From assembly GCF_010389155.1 (NCBI RefSeq), contig NC_057767.1, positions 8,849,765-8,913,764 on the forward strand: 64,000 bases of DNA, given 5' to 3'. How positions within the stretch are numbered: position 1 is the first letter of the stretch; the number at the start of each line of letters is the position of its first letter. The notes under the pieces were generated by a model, which was given only the letters and a program-made list of their open reading frames with translations, was not told the origin of the DNA and made no database searches. This DNA comes from Erigeron canadensis (Eukaryota > Streptophyta > Magnoliopsida > Asterales > Asteraceae). This document shows, one piece after another, positions 47,858 to 58,880 of the stretch. A program made the position numbers and the translations under genes.

Positions 47858-50655
47858 TGTAATACCCGTCATTTAAAAACCTGGATTTTCAAAAAACTTT
47901 CGCCTAACGGCGTTTAATAATAGCGGAAAAGGATCACATATAAATTTGCCCATCCCTAACCGGATGAAACTTTTGAAAACATTTGGTGTTACTAAATGAA
48001 TCATCGAAATAATAAAAGAAAATCCAAGTGTTGGCACCAACATATATGCCAAACATTATTACATAGTCTTTAATCATAATATCGTAAATAAAGTAGCCAA
48101 ACAAAAGGCTAAGGGTAGCTTAAGCATCAAGAACATAAATGCTATTGTCTTTAATGTCTCTACCCATGCTCATCAAGCTATCCTTTCTTTAGCTCCAAAC
48201 TCATCTAATCTGATGGCACAACATTTTCAAAGAGCAAGTGTTAGCTAATAAATTAGCTAAGTAAGAATAACATATTTGAAAACATTTGCCGATTAGATAT
48301 ATTAACAAAATCATATCATCATTATATGTTAATATCACATGAGCATCATAAACATCATAAACATAAGAAACATCATAAACATCGTAAGCGCCATATAGCA
48401 TAACACATTAGGAACGACATAATCCTAAGTGTGCCTATCATCATAAAGCTTTACTTTTCATCTTTCTTTACTTTCTTTATATCTTTACTTTTCTTTTGCC
48501 TAGGCGTAGGCTATGTGACATAAGCCACACATACTTAGGGATGTGGGGTTGTGTGTAGGCGGTCATAGACCATACATGGAGTCCTCACACCCGACATGAT
48601 GGGTAAACCATAAGGTGGTCCATCGGCGTCGTTAAGGAAAGACAAAGTCGTTTCCAACTGAATAAACCGTTTATGCCTTTACGCATTGGTGGTTAGTTAT
48701 TCCACCTGGAATAAACAAACATAACTATGCCACAAGGAGCAACTCAAGTGACCACGTACGCACTAGCTTTACAACTAGCACGGGTTAAGCTTAACACAAC
48801 TTTACATATGCTCGAGACTTCTTTATTACATTAGTTTAGGCTACACTTTCACCTAAACTAATCACTTTTATCTTTACTTTATATTAACGTAGGCTACACT
48901 TTCACCTAAGCTAATCACATATCATCTTTATTTTAGGGCCCTTAACGTGCACGTGAACATGGAAATCCTAATCAAAGGACTAGTGACTAGGCGATCAAGC
49001 CACACATTAAATCTTACCATAAACATATCATCACTTCATGATCATATAACATAATCATAACATCATTTCATAATCACCTATCATAATCATGTCATCATTA
49101 CATATTCACTTTACATAAGCATATCATTACATTATGATCATTTAGCTTAAGCATAACATCGTATCATGATCACATAACATAAACATGGCATCATATCTTA
49201 TTCATATTTCATAAGCATATCATTATTCCATGATATGAGAACTTACCTTATGACTTTGTAACCTGCATATACATGTCATTCATCATATAAAGGTAAGCGT
49301 CATATCCCATATCAACCTCCCATAATCCCCTTTACTTTAATTTCAATCATACATAAATGTTTGGAAGGTTTTACTTATGAAAACGTATTTTGTTGTACCA
49401 CCAGGTGACAAAAGATGTTATCTTACCTCGGTACAGCTTACCAACCAGTTAAGAGTATCTTACAGTGCTTGCTAAGTGCTCCCGACTACCTATAATCATT
49501 GAATGACATAATGAGCTATCAATTACCTGCTACTTATGGTCTTGACTCAAGACTAGATGCCTATAAACATGACCCATGACAAGACTTGATGCATCGGAGG
49601 TTCATTTAATACTTTAGAGCTTACATAACCCGAAGGAACTCGACATTCCCTCACTAAATGAACCATTCAGGAAATTTGACATCATAATCATATTTTGAAA
49701 GCATTACTATTAGAAATTAGACTCTCTCACGATTCCGTAGATAGCTTATTTGTCAAAAACAGAGTTACGGTTCAAAAGTTATGTCCATTTAAAAATGTTA
49801 ACAAAATCAGTCCCTAACGGGAGTTACGAATATTTGTAACGGGAGTTACAAGCCTAAAGGGGGTTAGGAAAACTTGTAACGGGAGTTACAGTGGAGGTGT
49901 TATTACAGTTACCCAGCTAACGGGAGTTACACAATCGTAACGGGAGTTACGACGACCAGACGTGAAAAACAACTCCAAAACCTAACCAAACACATTCCAA
50001 ACGACTTTAACAAATCTCCAGGTCTTATGAACACCAAATACACTTAAAATAAAACCCATTTGACACCTCCAAAACACCAATTGATCCATGAATCATATAC
50101 CAACCTTATACAATCGATTTAAAACCCGTAATGACCTAAAATCGATTATAAACGTAATTGAATCCAACCCAAACCCTAAGACCAGGAATAATTGATTCAT
50201 ATGATCACAAATCAAAGGGAAAATATCCATATTACCTGTAGATGATCAAGAGAATCCATAATCTTAAGAAAACTTGCCCGAAACGGAAATATTCGGAAGT
50301 GATTTTCTTTGAAGGAGGGAAAGGGACGGCTTGAGGGTTTTCACACACACGTATCATCTGGAGAATGACAATTAGGGATGCCTAATTGCCACTTAACCCC
50401 TGGCCACTTAACCCCTCGACTTCTAAACGTTACTTTCTTAGCATAACTTTCCTACCGAGAGTCTTTACAATCTAACAAGCACTTAACTTTCATACTTTAC
50501 TTTTAATTACTTTCATTAACTCATATTAGTCATTTAATATTAAACACATAAGCATTTAATCACATAATCTCATATAGGGCACATAAACTTAACGAAACTT
50601 AACGTTGACTAATGGAAGGTAAAATAAACAAACTTAAAAAGTTTGGGATGTTACA
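47858..50655 (-). mobile_element. Gypsy-type solo LTR (family T), copy 1
   Basis: The segment is 2,798 bp. On the minus strand it starts TGTAACATCCCAAACTTTTT and ends GACGGGTATTACA. It is homologous in reverse to the PBS-bearing LTR at 54785-57483. It splits Athila pol between KV and VPIILG. Flanks GTGCA / GTACC match at only 3 of 5 bases, so the duplication is decayed. It includes CATAATCATATCATCA-like low-complexity runs (48300-48400, 49020-49240) and a palindromic array (49815-49950). Confidence 0.85.
49815..49950. repeat. Array of TAACGGGAGTTAC words in LTR
   Basis: Five exact TAACGGGAGTTAC copies and a diverged one (CCTAAAGGGGGTTAGG) lie in 136 bp. The word has palindromic ends (GTAAC..GTTAC). 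The matching slot of the sister LTR holds a different palindromic word (52931-53102). Confidence 0.93.
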
Positions 50656-51257
50656 GTACCAATAATCTTAGGAAGACCTTTCCTGAACACCGCCAAAGCC
50701 ATAATAGAAGTAGCATAACGTAGGATTACCATAGGAAATGGTAGGAGAAATCTTAGTTTGACCATGGAAGGAGACCCAGACCTAGGAAAAGATGATATAG
50801 GAGTTTGTGCTGAAAAAGTAGAAATAGTAGAGGTAGACAATAAAGCAAATCATGAAATAGAGGAAGTCTTAGGAATATGATCACCAGACTGCCCTTGGGA
50901 TTTAGGAGAACTAGAAGAAGATGAATTTGATGGAACCTTAGTACAGACACTCAATAACCTTGTTACCTCTTTAGAAGAACCGCCAACAGATCTAGAAATG
51001 AAACCGTTACCACAAGGATTGGAGTATGCCTACCTGGAAGGGAAGTCATAACTCCGGGTCATCATCTCATCGAAGCTGAGTCAAAAGGAGAAAGCATCAT
51101 TTATGAAAGTACTTAAATCTCATAAGAAGGCGTTTGCTTGGAAGATAGCGGATATTAGAGGTATAGACTCGTCGTATTGTAACCATAGGATTCACCTAGA
51201 GGCTAACTCAAAGCCAGTAGTTCAGAGACAGAGACGTCTAAACCCTAACATGAAGGA
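50656..51257 (+). pseudogene. Athila-like gypsy pol, protease-RT linker
   Basis: It continues from 47857: VPIILGRPFLNTAKAIIEVA, then several stops, an acidic linker, and KPLPQGLEYAYLEGKS. The block KASFMKVLKSHKKAFAWKIA and RIHLEANSKPVVQRQRRL form the N-terminal edge of RT. It is cut at NPNMK by the solo LTR at 51258, with a clean AAGGA duplication. It is heavily decayed. Confidence 0.75.
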
Positions 51258-53850
51258 TGTAACACCCATCATTTAAAAATAAGGATTTCCAAAAACTTTC
51301 ACCTAACAGTGTCAAAGAAAGCGAAACAAACATTTAAAAGTCTAAACCAGCAAAATCTGTTAGGTTTATTCATTAAATGGTGTTGCTAGCCATATGATCA
51401 AAATAAGTTCAAATGGAAACCCATCAGTTGCCCAACATTAATAACCGACCACATTATCAATACAAGTCATTATTATCTAGAAATAAAGCAAATGTATAAA
51501 GCGAGCAGCCACTATGGGTAAACTATAGCCAGCTTCAAGATCATCTACCCATGTCTCACATTTTCTCACATCAACCTGCTCACTAATGTTGGACCTAAGG
51601 GAACAACACATTTTAAAAGAGCAAGTGTTAGCTAATGAATTAGCTAAGTAAGATAACACATAGTTCATAAAATGTTTGTCCATTTAAAACATTATATAAA
51701 AGTCATATTAAGTCGTTAAGGCACATATCATCAAACATATCATGTCACATACATATCATAGCATAAACATCTTTCATATTAGGATAGGTCGTCCTAAATG
51801 CGCCTAGTCATCTTTTGCATCTCCACATATCACATCTAAACATCTTTATAGTTGTGACATAAGTCACGCATCTCATATAACATATGCATCTTTATAAGTG
51901 TGACATAAGTCACATTCGACTGGATGGACAAACCTTACGGCTATACATCATTATCGTTAAGGAATGACAAGCCAATCCCGGAGTAATCCGTATGTTCAAG
52001 ACAAGTGGGGCGGGTCAGACCTCCCGTATTACTCTTCACATCTTTAACCATGTTGCAAGGAGCCACCCAAGCAACCACATCTACACACTTAGCCGGGCAA
52101 GGGAAAGTACGGGTTAAGCTTAACACTTTCACATCTAAATTTACGAGCTCAATTTCACATCTCATATGGTTTAGGTGTTTGCACTACCTAAGCAGTTAGC
52201 ACATATACATCTTTTACGTTTGGGCCCTTAAATGTGCACGTGTCATGGCAACTTAATAAGTCTAGTGAACTAGATGAACAAGCCATGTAGTCATGCCCAT
52301 TTTACACATCATCAACCTATAACACATTTTAGTTCATCTCAAGACGTTACATAGCATTTCATAGCATATCATTGCATCGCATACATTGTTACATCACATA
52401 CATCATCATATATATCATTGCATATCGTATATCATTACAACATTGCATATCATTTATCATCTTAGATCGTACATCATTTCATATCATCTTTCGTATAATA
52501 TTATATATATATATATATCACTTCATATCATCTATCATCGCATGTCATATATTGTTGCAAATCATCTATTATCTCATATCATTTATCTTTTCATATCATA
52601 TCATCTATTAAGCATACATAGCATCTCATATCAATACGAATCATTGGGGTAGCATTTCAGGCTTTTATATGCATCTACATATCCCAAATCACCCCCCGTA
52701 CAATCCCAAATACCCATAAGCAAACAAGATACCATTTGGGAAGTTATAATATGAAAACTATGTTTTTTTTGTTGAACCATCAGCGTGTCAAAGTAGTGTA
52801 TCGTACCTTGGTACAGCTTACCAACGAGTTAAAGTATCTTATGGTGCTTGCTAAGTGCTCCCGACTACCTATAATGAGTATAAGATCGACAAATAAGCTA
52901 AACGAAGTGTTTTGTGCAAACTGGGCATCAGGTGCGTCGCACCTCCCAAGTGGTGCGTCACACCAATCATACAGTAATACTTAGATCAGGTACAGGTGCG
53001 CCGCACCTGCCCTTGGTGCGTCGCATATCGGGCTCCCTTCAAAAATCAAAATTCCCAATCTGGGCGGTGGTGCGTCGCACCTCCCACTTGGTGCATCGCA
53101 CCTTGGGTGCCGACCAGCAAACTCAATTTCAAACTTGCTCTAAACGATTCTCATTCAATCTCAAACCCTTAGCCCGACCTGGAGACATAAAATTGACCTC
53201 TTTGGCAACACTTTTGATGACTTTAATCCATCAATCAATCCTTTAATCCTTTACAACATAAATCAATCATTGAATCACCCGAATAACATGAAATCGGTAA
53301 CCGTTTAATCGATTAACCCAACCCTCACCCCATGGCCTGGGTTGAATACTCATCTATGACTCAAGTAATCAGATTTCAAAGAGGATTATACCTATATTAC
53401 CTGTAGATGACTTAGGGGATCCAAGATCTTGACAAAACTTGATTGAAACGGCACGAGACGATGAGAACTTGAAGGAAACTTGGAAGGAGAGGAAGGGAGG
53501 ATTGGCTGGGGGGTATTTCTCACGTATGACCTGATGTTGTGACAATTAGGGATACCTAATTGCACCTTAACCCCTGGCCGTCAACTCCTAATCTTACACT
53601 TAGGGCCCCTCAACTTCTAAACTTGACTTTCTTAGCTTAATTCATCTACCGAGAGACTTAACGTTCTAACAAGCACTTTACTTTCATACGTTGCTTTAAT
53701 TACTTTCATTATACATTATATTGATCATTTCACATAAAACACATAAGCATTTAATCACATAATCACATATAAGGCATATAAACTTAACGAACCAAACGTT
53801 GACTAACGGTCAAGTCAATAAGTCAAATTCGAAAAGTTTGGGATGTTACC
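51258..53850 (-). mobile_element. Gypsy-type solo LTR (family T), copy 2
   Basis: The segment is 2,593 bp, the same family and orientation as copy 1 (shared ATTTAAAAA..GGATTTYCAAAAACTTTC start and AAAAGTTTGGGATGTTAC end; the final A is C here). The target duplication is perfect: AAGGA at 51253-51257 and 53851-53855, inside Athila RT. It contains a degenerate CATATCAT array (52320-52650, with a TA run) and a palindromic array (52931-53102). Confidence 0.9.
52931..53102. repeat. Array of GGTGCGTCGCACC palindromes in LTR
   Basis: Copies lie at 52931, 52952, 52995, 53015, 53069 and 53090. Two are exact; the others vary mainly in the centre or in one arm. Each is a 6-bp inverted repeat with a 1-nt centre. 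It sits in the same slot as the TAACGGGAGTTAC array of the sister LTR, just before a shared GACCAG. Confidence 0.93.
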
Positions 53851-54784
53851 AAGGAAGTAGTGAAGAAGGAGGTGATTAAACTGTTAGATGCGGGAATTAT
53901 CTTTCCCATTTCAGATAGTGAATGGGTAAGCCTTATACACTGTGTACCTAAGAAAGGTGGAATGACAGTAGTGGCTAATGAAAATGATGAATTGATAGCA
54001 ACTAGGACCGTTACAGGATGGAGAGTGTATAAAGATTATAGTAAGCTTAATGAGGCAACTAGGAAGGACCATTACTCATTACCCTTCATGGACCAAATGT
54101 TAGAACGTCTGGCAGGGAACAAGTACTTTTGTTTTTTTGACGGTTTTTTTGGGTATCTTTAAATTCCCATTCATACTAAAGACCAAGAGAATACAACATT
54201 TACTTGTCCCTATGGTACTTATGCCTATAGGAAAATGCCCTTTGTACTTTGTAATGCACCAACGACATTTCAACGCTGCATGACTGCGATTTTTCAGGAC
54301 ATGTTAGAGAAGTAAGTAGAGGTATTTATGGACGACTTTTCAGTTTTCAGGGATTCGTTCGACTCGTGTTTAAGGCATTTAGATAAGATGTTAGCTAGGT
54401 GTGAGGAAACCAACTTAGTTCTTAACCGGGAGAAGTGTCATTTCATGGTTAAGGAAGGAATAGTGTTAGGACATAAGGTTTCCAAAGCAGGAATAGAAGT
54501 AGATAAAGCTAAGATTGATGTTATGACTAGGTTACCAGTTCCAGTTAATGTCAAAGGAGTTAGGAATTTTTTAGGTCATGCAAACTTTTATAGAAGATTT
54601 ATTAAGGACTTTTCTTAGATAGCTAGACCTATGACTAGACTTGTAGATAAAGATGTTAGGTTTGATTTTGATGGAGAATGTGTGAAGGCCTTTAAGAAAC
54701 TTAAGAACCACCTAATAGATTCACCCATAGTAGTGTCACCTAATTATGCATTACCTTTCAAGATAATGTGTGATGCTAGTGATT
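53851..54784 (+). pseudogene. Athila-like gypsy RT and start of RNase H
   Basis: The plus strand encodes VIKLLDAGIIFPISDSEWVS, YSKLNEATRKDHYSLPFMDQ, the FTCPYGTYAYRKMPF block and CNAPTTFQRCM. The catalytic FMDD is at about 54328-54340, followed by LVLNREKCHFMVKEGIVLGH and FLGHANFYRRFIKDFS. It ends at FKIMCDASD, the start of RNase H, where the family T element inserted at 54785. In-frame stops at 54160, 54313 and 54616. FMDD plus the FMDQMLERLAG block is typical of the Athila lineage. Confidence 0.88.
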
Positions 54785-57483
54785 TGTAACATCCTGAATA
54801 TTTTTCTCTTAACGTTGACTTCGTCGTTAGTCAAAGTTAGCATACCGTTAAGTCGTTGTATCTTGTATGTGTTTAACCGTGGCTAGTTAATATGTCGTTA
54901 ATTTAGTGTGGTATGGGCTAGAGTCATTAACATTGTATTGGGTATGTACATATATTAATTGTAGCTAATTAAGGTGATATGTAAATAATAACTAGAAAGA
55001 GGAGGAGTTGATTGTAATTATGGATTAAATGAGAATTGAAACTTATACGAATTACGAAATCCACCGACTATGTCCTTTGATTGTTTTAATCATAGCTTAA
55101 ATCTAGTATAATATATCACATTGGCTCCAATGCATTCCCAATACCAAAACCCTACAGCCGCAAAAACACAAATTGAAAAGAGAAGCTAAACGAGATAGCC
55201 AATCCATTCAATGTCAGAAATTGGGTCGACTGTCTGTGTATTAGTAGATTAGTTGAGATGTCGAATTAAGATGGTTAACGGGTTCTCTGATACTGATATC
55301 ATGTCATGAGATATCGAGTAGAATTTAGTATTTTCGTGTTTTGAGTTCATAGATATTAAATTGAAACGAAAACATGTTGTCGTGTCGATCGCTATAAAAG
55401 CCTAATTGAGACGTCTTAACTATGCATTGAAAATTATACCTCTTGTCACATGTATAGGAATAACCGTATTTAAAGTTTGTTCATGGATGGTTGATGTCGC
55501 AAGGAAGGTGATAACGAGAATGGTAGTAGTATGTTAATTAAAGTGAGGTCCAGAACAATACAAATCTTTTGTTTTAAAGTCTAAGAAAAGCTGATTTGTG
55601 ACAAAGTGGCAATAGTAGTACTGCCTTCCAATTCGATGGTCTTGTTTTTAAGACTTTACAAAGGTTTTTCTTTTAAACGTAATTATGTTTTGTATCATTA
55701 AAAAACATGCATGAAGAGACATTAAAACATGTTTTTGTTAAGTGGTAAGTCATGTTTTCTTGTTTTGATGGCTCATTAAGTAGGAATCTTCATGGTGCCT
55801 TAATATGAGTAACTTAAATTGATATCCTTTCTAGTTAAGATGAGCCTGTGATTTTATGCACTCGTGGGAGTAACGACGTTTAGGATTTTAGCTTTAAACT
55901 GTCAATGGCTTGTCGTTGTTACCTAAAGATAACTCTTCGTAAGTAATACTAATTAAAAGAGATAGTAAAGTGACGTAGATCATATTATATTTTTATGAGT
56001 ATGATAGTCAGTATCGTTTTTATATAATTTCGAGGTTAGACTAATAATATGATGTATGTATTTACTTTATATAATCATTTAGGTGGTCTGACATTTTGAA
56101 ATACCGAGGTTGGTTTGATTTGGAGCATCTTTCACATAAAGGTAAGATAACTGCCTTTTGACACGAGGAACACAACGAAAACTTAGTTTTCATAATTAAC
56201 GATGGTTAAAGCCCCCTTCATACGCTTGTTAAGTTATGGGAACTTCGGGAGGGCTTATGGTTGGTTTTATGCATACTATGCCTTAGTTAACTTTAGTTAT
56301 TAATTTAATGCATGTTTTAGCTTGTGGTGATTGATATGTTTAACTTGGTTGCTTACGATTGATATATTGTTATGGTTGACATGGTTTATTGAGATTGTGA
56401 TTGTATGCTTGTTGTTTAAGTGGCCTATACTTGTAGTACACTAGACTCATGTAGGATCTCCATGTTTCACGGTTGCACGATAAGGGCCCTAAAAATAATA
56501 AGATTGAAACGATTGATAAAACATACGACTGAAACGGTTGATAAACTCGAGTATAAACTTACGGTTGAAAAGTGTTAAGCTTAACCCATGCTAGTCCCAG
56601 GAGGGGCTGGTGTACTACGGTTGGTCCGACGGGGTAGTCATGATGCCCCTTACGACATGGTCACGATTGCTTGAGTTTGCCGGGTGGTTAGGACCGATCA
56701 CCATGCTTTGCTAAACGACTTTCTCCTGGATTTGGTTATGCATATCCTTAACGGCCCCGATGGACCCCGAAAGGACTACCCATCATGTCGGGTGCAAGGT
56801 TCCTTGAAAGGTCGAATGACCGCCTATGCACAAACCGCGATTGATTTACTTATGTGACGTAAGTCACTACTTAACAATTGAAAATGGCATAACCAATTGT
56901 TGCTGATTGAGATTGAAATTAAGATTGATATTGATGATTGATGAGATGAATGAGGTTGCTAGGCACATGTAGGAATGATATCATCGTATTGTGTTATTCG
57001 ATTGATATGTGATGATGATTATTTTATGCTTGACATGTGATGACAGTTGCAATATGCTTGACATGCGTATGATATTTATAAGATTGATTTAATTGGCAAC
57101 TACTTTATACAACATGTGGTTATCTTACTCGGCTTTTTAAGCTGACACTTGTTTTGTTGAAAATGTTGTATCTCCTCAGGTTAATCATTGAAGCTTGCTT
57201 AGAGTGAGGCATGGGTAGATAATTGCTATAACGAAGACTTATTATTGCCATAGTTTTGCCTCATTTACTTAGACGTTTCTTTATTATGTCGATTGAGGCT
57301 TTATTGTCATTTTGTTGTTTATGGATTTCCTTAATTGTCGTTGTGATGCAATAAGTAACACCAAAACTATGATTGACATGTATGTTAGGAAATGATGACG
57401 TTTTAAAAGGGACCTTTCCGCATTAAATGATTGTATTATTTAAAAAATTTTGAAATCCATATTTTATAAAGTTGGGTGTTACA
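54785..57483 (+). repeat. 5' LTR of family T element
   Basis: The 2,699-bp LTR fixes the plus orientation of the family. It shares with the two solo copies the AACGTTGACT..GTTAGTCAA start, a ACCCGACATGATGGGTA-type block (near 56780), a TTATCTTACTCGGC..ACACTTG block and the terminal GTTACA. Confidence 0.85.
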
Positions 57484-57486
57484 AGT

Positions 57487-57498
57487 TGGTATCAAAGC
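57487..57498 (+). promoter_or_regulatory. Primer binding site of family T element
   Basis: TGGTATCAAAGC lies 3 bp after the LTR, one base from the canonical initiator-tRNA-Met site. It is the same variant as in element B. Confidence 0.85.
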
Positions 57499-57701
57499 GA
57501 TGGTTTAAGTGAACCATATTCTATGAGGCATAGGATTGGACTTAAACCAGTGATAGATTGTTTTTAGGATGAGTTGGGACGAGTGAGAGTGTAGGTTTGA
57601 GACTTTAATATGTTTTGATATGTTTATGCTGAAGTAGGCCTTGACCTTTTTTGTTCTCGCTTTGATTCGTCTCTAATAACCGTCGTTATGCTGTAGACAA
57701 A

Positions 57702-58446
57702 ATGGTCAATATACGTGCTACTAGTCAACGTGATGGAGCTGCCACTATTAACGCTCCTATGAACCGAAATGGGGCTGGAAATCCGGGTAACCAACCACCT
57801 ATTCGAAGGCCTTATCCCAGTGAACAACCAACTAGGTCCGAAATCGATCGAGCAAACCCGGTTATTGAACAGATTCCAACTCAAGCCCAAATGTTTGAGG
57901 AAATAAGGGTTATGCGAGCTCAACTACTAAGAACTGAGCAAGAACTTACCCAAGTAAAAGATGACAGGGAAGCTAGCTTGCATCGGGATGAGCATACTGA
58001 TGGAAACTATTCCAACCGCTCAAACCGTGTTGAGCCATCCATTGGAAGGTCACAGGTTGCTCTTGAGAAAGTTGTTGCTGATGTGAATGGTGTGGGAAAC
58101 GTAGTGGAGCCTCGGGTTATGGTTGCTCCTCGTGTCCATAACTTTAAATATGAAAGCTTTAAGAAGTGTGGTGCCAAGGAGTTTGATGGCACACTTGATG
58201 TAGTGGGTGCCATGGAATGGCTTGCTGATATTGAAGTGGTTTTTGCTTCATGCTATTGTCCGAATGATATGAAGGTGTTATGTGCTACTCGTGTGTTAAC
58301 GAAGAATGCTCGCAACTGATGGAGATCTGTTACTATTTCATTGACTCCCGAGATACTAGCTGCTATGCCTTGGGGTACATTCAGGGAGAAGTTTTTGGAA
58401 GAATATGTGGGTACTCGTGAGTTGAGGTTGATTGAAAAGGAATTTA
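57702..58446 (+). pseudogene. gag: Family T gag, N-terminal part
   Basis: The start is ATG 57702 (MVNIRATSQRDGAAT). A low-complexity N-terminus is followed by a helix (MFEEIRVMRAQLLRTEQELT) and the retrotransposon gag core KEFDGTLDVVGAMEWLADIE, CPNDMKVLCATRVLTKNARN. A TGA (58317) replaces an expected tryptophan, and the frame goes on with WRSVTISLTPEILAAMPWGT and FREKFLEEYVGTRELRLIEK. The MITE at 58447 cuts it; the piece 58808-58880 resumes it in frame. Confidence 0.85.
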
Positions 58447-58804
58447 GGGGGTGTTTGGTAAGAGGGAATTATAGATAATGGAAATGTAATAGAGAATGGA
58501 AATAGTGAGAAAGAGAATGAGTATTTGGAAAGAGAATGGATTTCGTTGTTTGGTACCCATATAAAATGAATATATATAAAAAATAAAATTTTAAATAATA
58601 ATACATTTATTACATATAACATCTTCAAAAAAAAAAAGATTTTTTTTTCCATTCTCACCCATTCTCTACAATTTGTAGAGAATGGAGAGAATGGAATTGA
58701 TTCCCCTTTCTCCTTTCTCATTCCCTTTCTTCGTCGCAAACAAACAAGGGAAGTCTTTCCCATTCCCTTTCTCCCCTTTCCATTCCATCATACCAAACAC
58801 CCCC
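58447..58804. mobile_element. PIF/Harbinger-type MITE
   Basis: The 358-bp element has perfect 14-bp terminal inverted repeats, GGGGGTGTTTGGTA and TACCAAACACCCCC, and a TTA duplication (58444-58446 and 58805-58807). The interior is AT-rich and largely self-complementary (GAGAATGGA / TCCATTCTC). The 3-bp TTA site and the GGGGGTGTTTGG terminus are classic for PIF/Harbinger MITEs. No transposase is present. Gag reads on in frame across it. Confidence 0.93.
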
Positions 58805-58807
58805 TTA

Positions 58808-58880
58808 GAGCTTTGACCCTAAGCCCGGTTCCATAGGTGAGTACGCCCGCTCATTTACGGAAAAGCTCCAATTTGTAGGT
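58808..58880 (+). pseudogene. gag: Family T gag, short middle piece
   Basis: A 73-bp remnant lies between the MITE and the solo LTR. It encodes RALTLSPGSIGEYARSFTEK and continues the gag frame from 58446. Confidence 0.8.

Noticed and set aside
52372..52652. 79- and 88-codon His/Ile-rich frames
   Set aside because: Translations of a degenerate CATATCAT simple repeat.
49815..53102. Spaced short repeats resembling a CRISPR array
   Set aside because: Spacers are irregular, the words are palindromic, the context is a plant LTR, and there are no cas genes.
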